The notes: a model not told the origin generated them from the letters alone. Shown: positions 44,850 through 54,369, numbered from the stretch's first letter. The stretch: 64,000 nucleotides of DNA from Sphingomonas baiyangensis (GCF_005144715.1 NZ_SWKR01000002.1:938146-1002145); one strand, 5' to 3'. Numbers and translations: made by a program.

Positions 44850-45565
44850 CGCCCGCCGCGCCAGATCCTGAGCGGCAGATTGCCGGCGCGGCCGCGCTGG
44901 TGCGCGGAGCAGACACGCGCGGCGAAGCGCGTGTCGAGGCACAGCCAGACCTCTTCGAGCCAACCGTCGCGATCGGCGGTGATTCGCATCATCGCCGGCG
45001 TCGTGCCGAGGTTGGCGCGCGCGAAGGCCTGCGCGAACTGCGCGGTGGTGAGCCCGCGCCGCCGTGACAGCGCCTGCATGTCGGGATAGCGCAGCCGGCC
45101 GTACAGGCTCGACGCGCGGCGGAAATAATTGGCCGGCGTCAGGCCCATGCACGTGCCGTGCTTGGCGTATTCGTGCTGGAGCAGCTGGACCGAGGGCGTG
45201 GTGCACAGATTGGCGCGGATGACGCGTTCGGACAGCAGCGGCGCGGCGCGACAATATTGCGGCCAGCGATTCACCCCGTCGCCATCGGGCCAGAGCCCGT
45301 GCAGCGTGAAGCCGAAGCCGTTGCCCGCTCCGCACTGGAAGCGTGCGCCACCGCGTGCCGCATTGTCGCGGCAATATTGCGGGTTCCAGGTGAGCGCCAG
45401 CGTGTAGCCGCGCGTCGGCACCACGCGGCGCGGCTCGCGCGCGCTTGGCCCGTCGGGACGCGGGCGTTCGATCGTCGCGGGCACCGAGCAGCGATAGGCC
45501 TGCGCCAGTGCGGCTGACGGCATGATCGCCGCCACTGACGCTACGACGAGCGCGTGCGGCTTCAT
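44846..45565 (-). CDS. Secreted ribonuclease T2 family protein
   Basis: 239 residues from ATG 45565. A signal peptide ends at ALA-QAY (about residue 22). Both catalytic segments are intact: CAS I FTLHGLWPDGDG with its His, and CAS II HEYAKHGTC with Glu and His. Six to eight cysteines indicate disulfides. The enzyme would cut RNA in the periplasm or medium, for nutrition or defence. The start overlaps the stop of the upstream membrane-protein gene. Confidence 0.93.
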   Translation of the reverse strand: MKPHALVVASVAAIMPSAALAQAYRCSVPATIERPRPDGPSAREPRRVVPTRGYTLALTWNPQYCRDNAARGGARFQCGAGNGFGFTLHGLWPDGDGVNRWPQYCRAAPLLSERVIRANLCTTPSVQLLQHEYAKHGTCMGLTPANYFRRASSLYGRLRYPDMQALSRRRGLTTAQFAQAFARANLGTTPAMMRITADRDGWLEEVWLCLDTRFAARVCSAHQRGRAGNLPLRIWRGGR

Positions 45566-45987
45566 GCGAAAGTGTCCGCATCGTCGGCGCTGCCGAACCA
45601 TGCAGCGGCGTCGGGCCGGAACAGGCACCAGATCGCAAGCACCTGCAACGCCGAATTGAGCGCGCCGAGCGCACCGAGCAGACCGGTGGGATAGCTGCCC
45701 GACAGGCCCGACAGCACGCCGAGGACGACCCCGATGACAACCAGTGCGGTGAGCACCCAGCGCGCGATGTTGCTGCCACGCCGCGCAACCAGATACCATA
45801 GTAGCAGCGAGACGCCGACGCTGAGGATGGTGCCGCCTACCAGCAGGGTCGAACTGATCGCGCGCAGACCCGCGTCGGCAGGAACCAGCGCCTCGATCAT
45901 GCCCATGGCCAGCGCGGTGTTCACGACGCCAACGACGACTGAGGCGAGATATAACTGTTCGAAAAGGACAATCGACCGCGGCCGCAT
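45562..45987 (-). CDS. Four-helix membrane protein, unknown
   Basis: 141 residues with four predicted membrane helices (about 8-32, 45-65, 75-95, 100-120) and a short acidic tail. The arrangement resembles small DUF2569/YccF-like membrane proteins, but I cannot assign a family. It is translationally coupled to the RNase T2 gene (ATGA), so it may serve the same physiological response. Confidence 0.75.
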   Translation of the reverse strand: MRPRSIVLFEQLYLASVVVGVVNTALAMGMIEALVPADAGLRAISSTLLVGGTILSVGVSLLLWYLVARRGSNIARWVLTALVVIGVVLGVLSGLSGSYPTGLLGALGALNSALQVLAIWCLFRPDAAAWFGSADDADTFA

Positions 45988-46050
45988 GGCGGATACCCCC
46001 TTGCCGTTGCATCACGATAGCGCGGCAGGCGGCGCGCGCAATCGGCCGCA

Positions 46051-46896
46051 TCAGGCGATCAGCGCGAAATCCATGCCGATATCGGCGGCGGGTGCCGACT
46101 GCGTGAGGCGGCCGACGCTGACATAAGTGACGCCCGTCGCGGCGATCGCGCCGATCGTCTCGAGCGTCACGCCGCCCGATGCCTCGGTCGGCATGCGGCC
46201 CGCGACCAGCGCCACGGCCTCGCGCAGCATCGGTGGCGTCATGTTGTCGAGCAGCAGATGCGTGGCGCCGGCGGCGAGTGCGGGTTCGATCTGGTCGATG
46301 CGGTCGACCTCGAGAATGATGCGCGCGATCCCCGCGGCAACTGCGCGCCGCACAGCCGCCTCGACCGATCCGGCGACGGCGACGTGATTGTCCTTTATCA
46401 TCGCGGCATCCCACAGCCCCATGCGATGATTGGTGGCGCCGCCCATGCGCGTGGCGTATTTCTCGAGCGCGCGCAGCCCCGGCAGCGTTTTGCGCGTGTC
46501 GAGCAGGATGGCGCCGGTGCCCGCCATCGCTTTGACATAGGCGCGCGTCATCGTGGCGATGCCCGAGAGATGCTGCAACGTGTTGAGCGCCGATCGCTCG
46601 GCGGTGAGCAGCGCGCGCGCATTGCCTTCGACGCGCATCAGATCGGTGCCGGCGGTCACTTGATCGCCATCGGCGACGAGCGGCGTGACGACCGCCTGCG
46701 GATCGAGCGCGTGGAAGAACGCCGCGGCCAGATCGAGCCCCGCGACCACGATCGCGTCACGACTGTCGAGCGTTGCGGTGAACCGCGCTTCGGAGGGAAT
46801 TACCGCGTGCGAGGTGACGTCGATGCCAGGGCCGAGGTCTTCGGCTAGGGTCGAGGCGACGAAGGCATCGAGATTGAAATGATCGATCGGGAACAT
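46051..46896 (-). CDS. nadC: Nicotinate-nucleotide pyrophosphorylase (carboxylating)
   Basis: 281 residues from ATG 46896. The QPRTase pattern is complete: EDLGPGIDVTSHAVIP, TERSALNTLQHLSGIAT, DTRKTLPGLRALEKYA, GGATNHRMGLWDAAMIKDNH and the C-terminal EASGGVTLETI. NadC converts quinolinate and PRPP to nicotinate mononucleotide, the step after NadA. nadA lies 2.4 kb away with a protease gene between them. Confidence 0.97.
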   Translation of the reverse strand: MFPIDHFNLDAFVASTLAEDLGPGIDVTSHAVIPSEARFTATLDSRDAIVVAGLDLAAAFFHALDPQAVVTPLVADGDQVTAGTDLMRVEGNARALLTAERSALNTLQHLSGIATMTRAYVKAMAGTGAILLDTRKTLPGLRALEKYATRMGGATNHRMGLWDAAMIKDNHVAVAGSVEAAVRRAVAAGIARIILEVDRIDQIEPALAAGATHLLLDNMTPPMLREAVALVAGRMPTEASGGVTLETIGAIAATGVTYVSVGRLTQSAPAADIGMDFALIA

Positions 46897-47138
46897 GGCG
46901 TCGGCACTATCGGCCGACTGTGTCGTAAACAATGCATTACACTAGAAAATGCCCCGCGGCGTCAGCAAGCGATTGACAGCCCCCCTCGCTTCGGGAAGCA
47001 TCCCGGGTATCGATCGGTGGGGGCCGGTTACAAACGACTGTTTCGCAATCGATTTTCGATGGCGGTGAAGGGTCCTCCCGACCAGTTCAAGGACGTCTTC
47101 CAGGGGAAGGCGCGGGCAGTTTTTTGGGGAGTTTGGCT

Positions 47139-49292
47139 GTGAATCGTACCACTTTCGATATCGGCAATGCGCGTGTCTCGGGCATCGCCAATCCGTTCCG
47201 GCCGGTGGAGCCGGGCATGCATCCGCGCGGTTGCGGTTGCGGCCTGGCGCATGACGGCACCGGCAATGTCGATCCGCGCCTCGTGTCGATCGACGCCTCG
47301 GTCGATCCGCGCGCGGGCGAAACCGCCGACAATGGCAAGGAGATCTGGACCCCCGAAGACATCGCGTTCTATCTGAACCGGGCCGGCTACAGCTGGGTGC
47401 CCGGCGGGCGCAACACGCCGCAGCGCGGTGATACCGATGCGAACACGATCACCTTCGGCTTCTTCAACACGCAGGACGATCTGATCGGCCAGGGCTATAC
47501 CTTCGAGTATTTTGGCCAGCCCTATGGCAGCGCCGAGTTCTTCAACTTCGCCTCGTTCAACGCCGAGCAGCGCGCGGCGACGCGAGAAGCGATGCGCTAC
47601 TGGGACGATGTCGTCGGCGTGCGCTTCCTCGAGACGAGCTCAGCCAATGCCGACATCGCGCTCGGCAATCTGGCCAATGCGCCCGATACGCAGGCCTATG
47701 CCTATTATCCGCAGACCGTGCTTTACGGCATTCCTTCGGTCGATGCGCAGGTGCGCAATCTCGGCGGCGACGTGTGGGTGTCGGCAAGCCAGGCTTCGAA
47801 TTTCCAGCTCAAGGTCGGTGGCTACGGGCTCAACACGCTGACGCACGAAGTCGGCCATGCTCTGGGCCTCGCGCATCCGGGCAACTATAATTTCGGCCCG
47901 GGCTTCGCGGTGAATTACGAGAACGGCGCCGAATATTTCCAGGATTCGCGCAACTACACGATCATGTCGTACTGGAACCCCAGCGCGATCGGCGCGGGCG
48001 ACGTCGACTTCAACACGATGGCGCGCGCCTATGGCGGCACGCCGATGGTGCACGACATCCTCGCCGCGCAGCGCATCTACGGCGCCGACATGTCGACGCG
48101 GACCGGCAACACGACCTACGGATTCAACAGCAACGCCGGGCGTGACGCCTTCGACTTCACGATCAACAAGGCGCCGCTCATCGCCATCTGGGATGCCGGC
48201 GGCGTCGATACGCTCGATGCTTCGGGCTATGCGACCAACCAGCGGATCGATCTGACGCCGGGCTCGCTCAGCACCATCGGCGGCGTCACGATCGCGCAGG
48301 CGCAGGCGATGACGCTCGCACAGGTCAACGCCAACCGCGCCGACCTTGGCTATGGCGCCTTCACGCAGGCGCAGTTCGACAGCTTCAAGGCGAACGCGCT
48401 CGCCGATCCCGACTATTATCTCTACCTCAGCGACAATGTCGGCATCGCCTATGGCACGATCATCGAGAATGCCGTCGGCGGCAGCGGCAACGACGTGCTC
48501 GTCGCCAACAGCGTGGCCAACATGCTCGACGGCCGCGGCGGCTTCGACATCGTCAGCTACGAGTCGGCGACGATGGGCGTCACCGTCAATCTGCAGACGC
48601 GCCAGACCGCAGGCGGGGCCGGCGGCGACCGGCTGCTGTCGATCGAGGGCGTCTATGGCAGCGCGTTCGACGACACCATCACCGGCGACAACAACGACAA
48701 CGTCATCTCGGGCGGCAGCGGCGGTCGTGATCGCCTGTTCGGCAATGGCGGCATCGACACGCTGACCTATTTCGACAGCCTGACGGGCGTTACGGTCAAT
48801 ATCGGCACCAACCAGACCGCCGGTGGCGCGCTCGGCGACATCATCAGCGGCTTCGAGAACCTCACGGGCTCGGACTTCGGTGACGTGCTTACCGGCTCGT
48901 TCTCGAACAACACGATCCTGGGCGGCGGCGGCAGCGACCGTCTCGACGGCGGCTTCGGCGACGACATCCTCGATGGCGGCGCGGGCAGCGACATTCTGAC
49001 GGGCGGGGCCGGTCGCGATACCTTCACCTTCAGCGACGCCGATGGCAGCTATGATCGCATCACCGATTTCCAGTCGGTGGTCGACAAGATCGATCTGCGC
49101 GGCATCGATGCCAATGAAGGCACGGCGGGCGATCAGGCGTTCGCCTTCGTCGGCAGCGCGGCGTTCAACGGTACGGCGGGTCAGCTTCGCTACGCCAACG
49201 GACTGCTCCAGGGCGACATCGATGGCGACCGCGTGGCGGACTTCACGATCGAAGTGAACCGGCCGCTGACGATCAACGACCTGATCCTCTAA
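47139..49292 (+). CDS. Serralysin-like M10 metalloprotease with RTX repeats
   Basis: 717 residues from GTG 47139, chosen for its GGGGAG ribosome-binding site; a TTG at 47124 is also in frame. Residues 236-247 are the metzincin zinc motif HEVGHALGLAHP, with the Met-turn in YTIMSYW at 276. The peptidase_M10 C-terminal region follows, with an RTX block near 598-635 (GGGGSDRLDGGFGDDIL) and the typical ITDFQSVVDKIDLRGID ending. Such enzymes are secreted by type I systems after calcium-driven folding. It is longer than classical serralysins (~480). No transporter or inhibitor gene is nearby; it lies between nadC and nadA. Confidence 0.95.
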   Translation: MNRTTFDIGNARVSGIANPFRPVEPGMHPRGCGCGLAHDGTGNVDPRLVSIDASVDPRAGETADNGKEIWTPEDIAFYLNRAGYSWVPGGRNTPQRGDTDANTITFGFFNTQDDLIGQGYTFEYFGQPYGSAEFFNFASFNAEQRAATREAMRYWDDVVGVRFLETSSANADIALGNLANAPDTQAYAYYPQTVLYGIPSVDAQVRNLGGDVWVSASQASNFQLKVGGYGLNTLTHEVGHALGLAHPGNYNFGPGFAVNYENGAEYFQDSRNYTIMSYWNPSAIGAGDVDFNTMARAYGGTPMVHDILAAQRIYGADMSTRTGNTTYGFNSNAGRDAFDFTINKAPLIAIWDAGGVDTLDASGYATNQRIDLTPGSLSTIGGVTIAQAQAMTLAQVNANRADLGYGAFTQAQFDSFKANALADPDYYLYLSDNVGIAYGTIIENAVGGSGNDVLVANSVANMLDGRGGFDIVSYESATMGVTVNLQTRQTAGGAGGDRLLSIEGVYGSAFDDTITGDNNDNVISGGSGGRDRLFGNGGIDTLTYFDSLTGVTVNIGTNQTAGGALGDIISGFENLTGSDFGDVLTGSFSNNTILGGGGSDRLDGGFGDDILDGGAGSDILTGGAGRDTFTFSDADGSYDRITDFQSVVDKIDLRGIDANEGTAGDQAFAFVGSAAFNGTAGQLRYANGLLQGDIDGDRVADFTIEVNRPLTINDLIL

Positions 49293-49309
49293 ACAGGCTG
49301 AATGAGAAA

Positions 49310-49346
49310 GGGGCCGCGCGACGGGTGTCGCGCGGCCCCATTTTTT
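49310..49346 (+). terminator. Intrinsic terminator after the serralysin gene
   Basis: A perfect 13-bp GC stem (49310-49322 with 49327-49339, 4-base loop) followed by ATTTTTT. It gives the protease its own transcription unit, separate from nadA, which ends 16 bases away on the other strand. Confidence 0.93.
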
Positions 49347-49361
49347 GGCTCCGGCGAAAGC

Positions 49362-50372
49362 TCAGTCGCCGCTGACGCGAAACGGTCCGAGATCTCCCAA
49401 TCCGACCGTACCCGACGCCATCGACAGCATCCGGTCGAGCGAGGTCTTGGCCTTGAGCCGCATTCCCTCCTCGATCTCGATCCTCGGCTCGAGATCGCGC
49501 AGCGCGACATAGAGCTTCTCGATCGTGTTGAGCGCCATGTAGGGGCAGATGTTGCAGTTGCAGTTGCCGTCGGCCCCCGGCGCGCCGATGAAGCGCTTGT
49601 GCGGCACCGCCTTTTCCATCTGGTGGATGATGTGCGGTTCGGTGGCGACGATCAGCGTATCGCCGGGAAACGTCTCGGCGAACGCGAGGATGCCGCTGGT
49701 CGACCCGACATAATCGGCATGGTCGATCACGTGCGGCGGGCATTCGGGATGCGCCGCCACCGGCGCATCGGGATGCTGCGCCTTGAGTTTCAGCAACTCG
49801 GTCTCGCTGAACGCCTCGTGGACGATGCACACGCCGGGCCACAGCAGCATGTCGCGACCCATCTTGCGGTTGATATATCCGCCCAGATGCTTGTCGGGAC
49901 CGAAGATGATCTTCTGGTCATGCGGTATCTGGCTGAGGATCTTCTCGGCGGAGGAAGAGGTCACGATGATGTCGCTGAGCGCCTTCACCTCGACCGAGCA
50001 ATTGATGTAGGTGAGCGCGATGTGATCGGGATGCTGCGCGCGGAACGCCGCGAACTGATCGGGCGGGCAGCTGTCCTCGAGGCTGCACCCGGCGTCCATG
50101 TCGGGCAGTACGACGATCTTCTCGGGGCTGAGCACCTTGGCGGTCTCGGCCATGAAGCGCACGCCGCAGAACGCGATGACATCGGCGTCGGTGTCGGCGG
50201 CCTTGCGGCTGAGATCGAGGCTGTCGCCGACGAAATCGGCGAGGTCCTGGATTTCGGGCTTTTGATAGTAATGCGCGAGGATGACGGCGTTGCGCTCCTT
50301 GCGTAGCCGGTCGATCTCCGCGAGCAGATCGACGCCCGCCAGCGATCCGCCCATGCCGTTGCGTGCGTCCAT
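49362..50372 (-). CDS. nadA: Quinolinate synthase A
   Basis: 336 residues. NadA motifs are present in order: ILAHYYQKPEIQDLADFVGDSL, CGVRFMAETAK, PDMDAGCSLEDSCPP, YINCSVEVKA and the [4Fe-4S] ligand region NCNCNICPYMALNT. It condenses iminoaspartate with DHAP using an iron-sulfur cluster. nadB is not in the window; an aspartate dehydrogenase or distant nadB would be needed. Together with nadC it supplies de novo NAD. Confidence 0.97.
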   Translation of the reverse strand: MDARNGMGGSLAGVDLLAEIDRLRKERNAVILAHYYQKPEIQDLADFVGDSLDLSRKAADTDADVIAFCGVRFMAETAKVLSPEKIVVLPDMDAGCSLEDSCPPDQFAAFRAQHPDHIALTYINCSVEVKALSDIIVTSSSAEKILSQIPHDQKIIFGPDKHLGGYINRKMGRDMLLWPGVCIVHEAFSETELLKLKAQHPDAPVAAHPECPPHVIDHADYVGSTSGILAFAETFPGDTLIVATEPHIIHQMEKAVPHKRFIGAPGADGNCNCNICPYMALNTIEKLYVALRDLEPRIEIEEGMRLKAKTSLDRMLSMASGTVGLGDLGPFRVSGD

Positions 50373-50428
50373 GATGTTCGAAACCCCCGTGTTACCGGCT
50401 CGTCACATGGCAAGCGGCGGTCGCACGA

Positions 50429-51184
50429 TCAAGGGCGCCGCGCGGCGCGCGCATCTTTGATCGCCTGGGCGGGCGACTTCGACACGTCCCAGCGCTCGCC
50501 CGAGCGGCGTCCCGGATCGCCGGGGAAGGTCACCAGCACGCGCGCATCGCCATAGCCGAGTGCCGCAAGCGGCGTCGCCATCAGCGCGCCTACTGCCTCG
50601 CGACCATGCTCGCGCGCCTGTGCAACGCGCTCGGGACTCATCGCCTCGCGCCGTGCCGCGCCCTGCGCATTTGCCGCGACGCGCCGCGCGAGCTGCTCGC
50701 TTGCCTCGCGCGTCACGATCAGCCCGGTGGTTTGCGCCAGCGTCTGGTCGCCCACGCGCACATTGGGCCGCGCGACCATCACGTCGGGCGCGTCGACGAC
50801 GAGCGTGCGTGTTTCCGCCGACCATTGTACGTCGCCCGGCCCGATGCGTGAGACGTCGACAAAATAGTCGACCGAATAGGGCATCTTCACGAGCTGCTCG
50901 GACTTGAGCATGCCGAACCCGCGCACGTCGGTGGCGCGCGACTGCACGGTGCCCGACAATTCGGCGACCTTGAGGCTTGCCAGCCCCGCCAGCCGGGCAG
51001 TGACGATCTGCGTGACCGCCGGCCCGTCGGGCTGCGTTGGGTCGGCGGGCGTGACTTGGTATTGCTCGCGGTATCGCTCATAGGCGAGCCAGCCGACGAG
51101 CGCGATCACCGCAAGCGCTGCGGCGGCGATCAGCGCGCGCAGCGCCGGCGTGTCGATACGCCTATTGCCTATGCGGCGCGCCAT
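50429..51184 (-). CDS. DUF4230 family membrane-anchored protein
   Basis: 251 residues from ATG 51184. One N-terminal helix (about 14-34) anchors it. The periplasmic part fits DUF4230 (VGWLAYERYREQYQV and VKMPYSVDYFVDVSRI), a family of unknown function. It overlaps the upstream metallohydrolase gene by 16 bases, indicating co-transcription. The C-terminus is charged. Confidence 0.85.
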   Translation of the reverse strand: MARRIGNRRIDTPALRALIAAAALAVIALVGWLAYERYREQYQVTPADPTQPDGPAVTQIVTARLAGLASLKVAELSGTVQSRATDVRGFGMLKSEQLVKMPYSVDYFVDVSRIGPGDVQWSAETRTLVVDAPDVMVARPNVRVGDQTLAQTTGLIVTREASEQLARRVAANAQGAARREAMSPERVAQAREHGREAVGALMATPLAALGYGDARVLVTFPGDPGRRSGERWDVSKSPAQAIKDARAARRP

Positions 51185-52026
51185 GCGTCGCCCTCCTCCA
51201 CGGCCAGACCGCGCTGCCGCAGGTCGATAAGATGCGCGAGTACCGATCGCTCGGCTGCCGGCCACATGCGCTGGTCGATCCCCGCATACATGCGCGCCAC
51301 CATCGCCGGGACCGCCGCCACGTCGTCGCGCAGCAGCCGCAAGATCTGCCCTTCGCGCTGCTTGCGATGGCCGAGCAGCCCGCGCACCAGCCGACGCGGA
51401 TTCTCGACGACATCGCCATGTGCGGGAAAATAGATGCGATCGTCCTCACGTTCGAACAGCTTCTGCAAGCTCGCCATATAGGCCGCCATGTCGCCATCGG
51501 GCGGCGAGACGATCGTCGTCGACCAGCCCATCACATGATCGCCGCTGAACAGCGCCCCGGCCTGCGGAAGCGCGAACGCCAGATGGTTCGAGGTGTGCCC
51601 CGGCGTGGCGACCGCCTCGAGCGTCCAGCCGTCGCCATCAATCCGCTCGCCATCGGCCAGCACGCGATCGGGCGCGTAACTATCGTCGAACGCGGCATCG
51701 GCACGCGGGCCGAGATCGTCGAGCGCGAGCGGCGCGCAGCCGACCACCGGCGCCTCGACGCGCTCGGCGAGACGGCGGGCGAGTGGGCTGTGATCGCGGT
51801 GCGTGTGCGTGACCATGATCGCCGCGACGGGCGTGTCGCCGATGGCGCGCAGCAACGCGGCAAGATGCGCGTCGTCGTCAGGCCCGGGATCGATGATTGC
51901 CAGCGTATCGCGCCCGACGAGATGCGTCTGCGTGCCGGTGCCGGTGAAGGGCGTGGCATTGGGTGCCAGCACCCGCCGGACCAGCGGATCGACCGACACC
52001 GCCACGCCATAGGGGGCATTGCTCAT
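51169..52026 (-). CDS. Metallo-beta-lactamase fold hydrolase
   Basis: 285 residues from ATG 52026. The zinc motif THTHRDHSP (about 87-95), a distal GHTSNHLAF and SGDH, and PAHGD late in the sequence are complete and in order. It resembles the LACTB2-like/glyoxalase II branch with a C-terminal winged segment (HRKQREGQILRLLR). The substrate is unknown. It is upstream of and overlapping the DUF4230 gene. Confidence 0.9.
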   Translation of the reverse strand: MSNAPYGVAVSVDPLVRRVLAPNATPFTGTGTQTHLVGRDTLAIIDPGPDDDAHLAALLRAIGDTPVAAIMVTHTHRDHSPLARRLAERVEAPVVGCAPLALDDLGPRADAAFDDSYAPDRVLADGERIDGDGWTLEAVATPGHTSNHLAFALPQAGALFSGDHVMGWSTTIVSPPDGDMAAYMASLQKLFEREDDRIYFPAHGDVVENPRRLVRGLLGHRKQREGQILRLLRDDVAAVPAMVARMYAGIDQRMWPAAERSVLAHLIDLRQRGLAVEEGDAWRAA

Positions 52027-52171
52027 GTTGCTGACATGGCGGCTCGGCTGCGCAAGGACAAGGCTTACGCGCCGCTCCGGTCTAGCGAAAGCGGGGCCGG
52101 CGCGCACGAAGGAAAGCGCCGGCCCCGCTCGCACGTCCGCCGGCGATCCGGCGGACGCCCCTCCCCAGGGG

Positions 52172-53800
52172 TCAGTTGGCTTCGTCGTTCAGGCCCGCTA
52201 GCGCCTTGTCGAGCCCGGCCAGCGCCTCGCGCCGCTTGCCTTCGTCGAGATTGCGATCACGCTCGATCGCGCGGCGTGCCAAGTCGATGCTCCAGCGCGC
52301 CTGCGTCCGCCCGACGCGCGCTGATACCTCGGCCCGGCGTGCCGCACGCTCGGCGTCTGTGCGCGCCCGCTCGGCACTCTCGACCTGCCGGGTCACGCGA
52401 TCGGTGCACAGGATGATGCGCTGGCGGCCGGCCCGCATCTGCGTTTCCTGCACCGGGCCGTCGCCGCCGCACGAGCGGCTGATGATCTCGGGCATCGTCG
52501 CCAGCGCGCGCTCGGCCTCGCCGCGTGCACGCCGCGCATCGACGCGCGCCTGGGCGATCGCGCGGCGTTCGGCGGCGGTGGGCGAACGGACTTCGACATT
52601 GCCGTCGACGCCATGCTCGCTGAAGCGATAGACCTGAACGTGGCGATCACCCTGCTCGCCGTTCTCGGCCGGCACCGGAGGCTCGGGGGGAAGCGGCGGC
52701 TCGGGGACCACGGGCACCTGCGGCTGGTCGGGCATCTGCGGCGGCATTGGCGCGTCGACGACCGGTATCGCCGGGGCAGTCGGCGCCACGCTTGGCAACG
52801 GCGGCAGCGGCGGAATGGGTGGCAGGCTGATCGCGTCGATGTCGAGGCCAGTGCGTTCGGCGACGTGCGCCTTCACCCGCTCGGCCGCCTGCGTGCCCGA
52901 TGCTGTGAACCCGAGCCCGGCCAGCGCCAGCGATCCGATGGCGATCACGCCACCGCCGCGCTGCCATGCCGAGGGCTTCCGGTGCCTGGTCAACATACGC
53001 AACCTCCCTTTGACTTCGTTGATGGTGTGCAGGTGGCAGGCGGCCGATACCGCTCCGCCATGCGCCGATTTGACGATGGCGCGACCATAAGCGTGGCGCA
53101 GCGCCGGGTGACGGCCGCCCAGCACCAGCGCATCGCACGCCATTTCCTGATCGGCGCGGAAGGCGCGGAACGCGCGCCAGGCGACCGGATTGAACCAGTG
53201 CAGCCCCAGCATCACCAGCGCGGCCCAGTTCGCCAGCAGATCCCCGCGCGCATGGTGGCCAAGCTCGTGCGCCAGCGCCAGATCGCGCTCGAGATCGTCG
53301 TAGCGCTCGGCGAAATCGGCGGGAAAGGCGACGTACTTGCGCCAGATGCCAAACGCCAGCGGGCCATGCGCGGTGTCGCTCTCGATCATCGTGACCCGCC
53401 CGGCGGCAAGCTCGGTAACAATGCGAGCCTGTCGACGCAGCCGCGCGCAGAAACGCGAATGCGCGATGATATGATAGCCCAAGAAGGCGATGACGCCCAC
53501 AAGCCAGAGCACCGCGGCCCAGACCGGCCAGCCCAGGCCCGACGCTGGCTCGACGGGCAGCATCGCAACGGGCTCGCCCAGAGAGATAACGATGTCTTCG
53601 GGCACGATCGCCAGCATCGGCTGCGCCGATGGACGCATTGTGGCAGGCAGCGGCGGCAGCACCATCCGCAGCAGCGGCAATGCCCATAGCGCATAGGCGA
53701 CGCCGGGGCCGAAGGCGCGACGCACCGGATTGCGGAGCGCAAGGACCAGCAGCATCAGCAGCGTGGTGGCGATGAAGGTCTCGATGGCCCAGCCGATCAT
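52172..53800 (-). CDS. M56/BlaR1-like membrane metallopeptidase
   Basis: 542 residues. Three or four N-terminal helices precede the gluzincin site HELGH at 178-182, with Glu219 in DQEMACD as the likely third ligand, as in BlaR1/MecR1. After a further helix (about 287-305) the chain becomes Pro-rich (about 320-375) and then strongly charged Arg/Ala/Glu coiled coil (about 400-542). A penicillin-binding sensor domain is absent, so the signal sensed is not a beta-lactam. It presumably cleaves the repressor encoded just upstream (ATGA overlap). Confidence 0.92.
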   Translation of the reverse strand: MIGWAIETFIATTLLMLLVLALRNPVRRAFGPGVAYALWALPLLRMVLPPLPATMRPSAQPMLAIVPEDIVISLGEPVAMLPVEPASGLGWPVWAAVLWLVGVIAFLGYHIIAHSRFCARLRRQARIVTELAAGRVTMIESDTAHGPLAFGIWRKYVAFPADFAERYDDLERDLALAHELGHHARGDLLANWAALVMLGLHWFNPVAWRAFRAFRADQEMACDALVLGGRHPALRHAYGRAIVKSAHGGAVSAACHLHTINEVKGRLRMLTRHRKPSAWQRGGGVIAIGSLALAGLGFTASGTQAAERVKAHVAERTGLDIDAISLPPIPPLPPLPSVAPTAPAIPVVDAPMPPQMPDQPQVPVVPEPPLPPEPPVPAENGEQGDRHVQVYRFSEHGVDGNVEVRSPTAAERRAIAQARVDARRARGEAERALATMPEIISRSCGGDGPVQETQMRAGRQRIILCTDRVTRQVESAERARTDAERAARRAEVSARVGRTQARWSIDLARRAIERDRNLDEGKRREALAGLDKALAGLNDEAN

Positions 53801-54162
53801 TGCTTCAACTCCTTCAGAAGCGCCTCGATCTCGGCGATGTCGTCATCGGTGAGCGCATCGCGCTCGGCGAGATGCGCCACCAGCGGCGTCAGCCGGCCGC
53901 CGAACAGCCGGTCGATCAGCTTCTGCGACTCGCCCGCGACATAATCCTCTCGCACCACCAGCGGGCGGTAGCGATAGCGGCGGCCGTCCTCCTCGTGCGC
54001 GATCGCCTTCTTGCCGAGCAGGCGACCCAGCAGCGTCTTGACGGTATTGACGCTCCAGTCGCGATCGGAAACGCGATCGGCGACTTCCTGCGCGGTGAGC
54101 GGGCTTTCGTCCCACAGGACTTCCATGACGGCATGCTCGGCGTCGCTAATTCGTTCGGTCAT
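53797..54162 (-). CDS. BlaI/MecI-family transcriptional repressor
   Basis: 121 residues. The winged helix (ISDAEHAVMEVLWDESPLTAQEVADRV, recognition part SVNTVKTLLGRLLGKKAI) and the helical dimerisation tail with the proteolysis-prone region are typical of BlaI/MecI/CopY regulators. It probably represses itself and the M56 gene until the membrane sensor cleaves it. Confidence 0.93.
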   Translation of the reverse strand: MTERISDAEHAVMEVLWDESPLTAQEVADRVSDRDWSVNTVKTLLGRLLGKKAIAHEEDGRRYRYRPLVVREDYVAGESQKLIDRLFGGRLTPLVAHLAERDALTDDDIAEIEALLKELKQ

Positions 54163-54175
54163 ACACCCTCTCGTT

Positions 54176-54185
54176 CACAGGTGTA
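54176..54185 (-). promoter_or_regulatory. Candidate BlaI-type operator
   Basis: TACACCTGTG on the minus strand differs by one base from the TACAnnTGTA half-palindrome bound by BlaI/MecI. It lies 14 bases before the repressor start. A TTGACT hexamer at 54206-54211 could serve as the -35 element of the same promoter. Supports autorepression but needs binding data. Confidence 0.5.
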
Positions 54186-54369
54186 GTCGTACCGTTTACG
54201 AGCGTAGTCAAGCGCGAAGTTTTGGCCGTCGGATTAATTTACAAGCGCGGTGACGGCGCTCGCGACGTTAACCAGCGGGAAGCCCGCATTTAGGTCAGTC
54301 GGCCTAATTGGCACGAGCGGTGCAAAGATTGGTCCGCACCCCGAAGGCGCGGTCAGCGCTTCAAACTCC
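54186..54369. other. Gene-free stretch between blaI-type gene and GT4
   Basis: About 180 bases with no convincing gene on either strand. The right side includes a possible promoter for the blaI-type gene; short frames across it have no ribosome-binding sites or recognisable motifs. Confidence 0.5.

Noticed and set aside
44846..46414. 522-codon extension upstream of the RNase T2 frame
   Set aside because: The upstream part overlaps nadC and the four-helix protein on the same strand in another frame; the signal peptide marks the true start at 45565.
47059..47142. 27-codon leader peptide before the serralysin gene
   Set aside because: It has no ribosome-binding site; its overlap with the GTG start may be chance.
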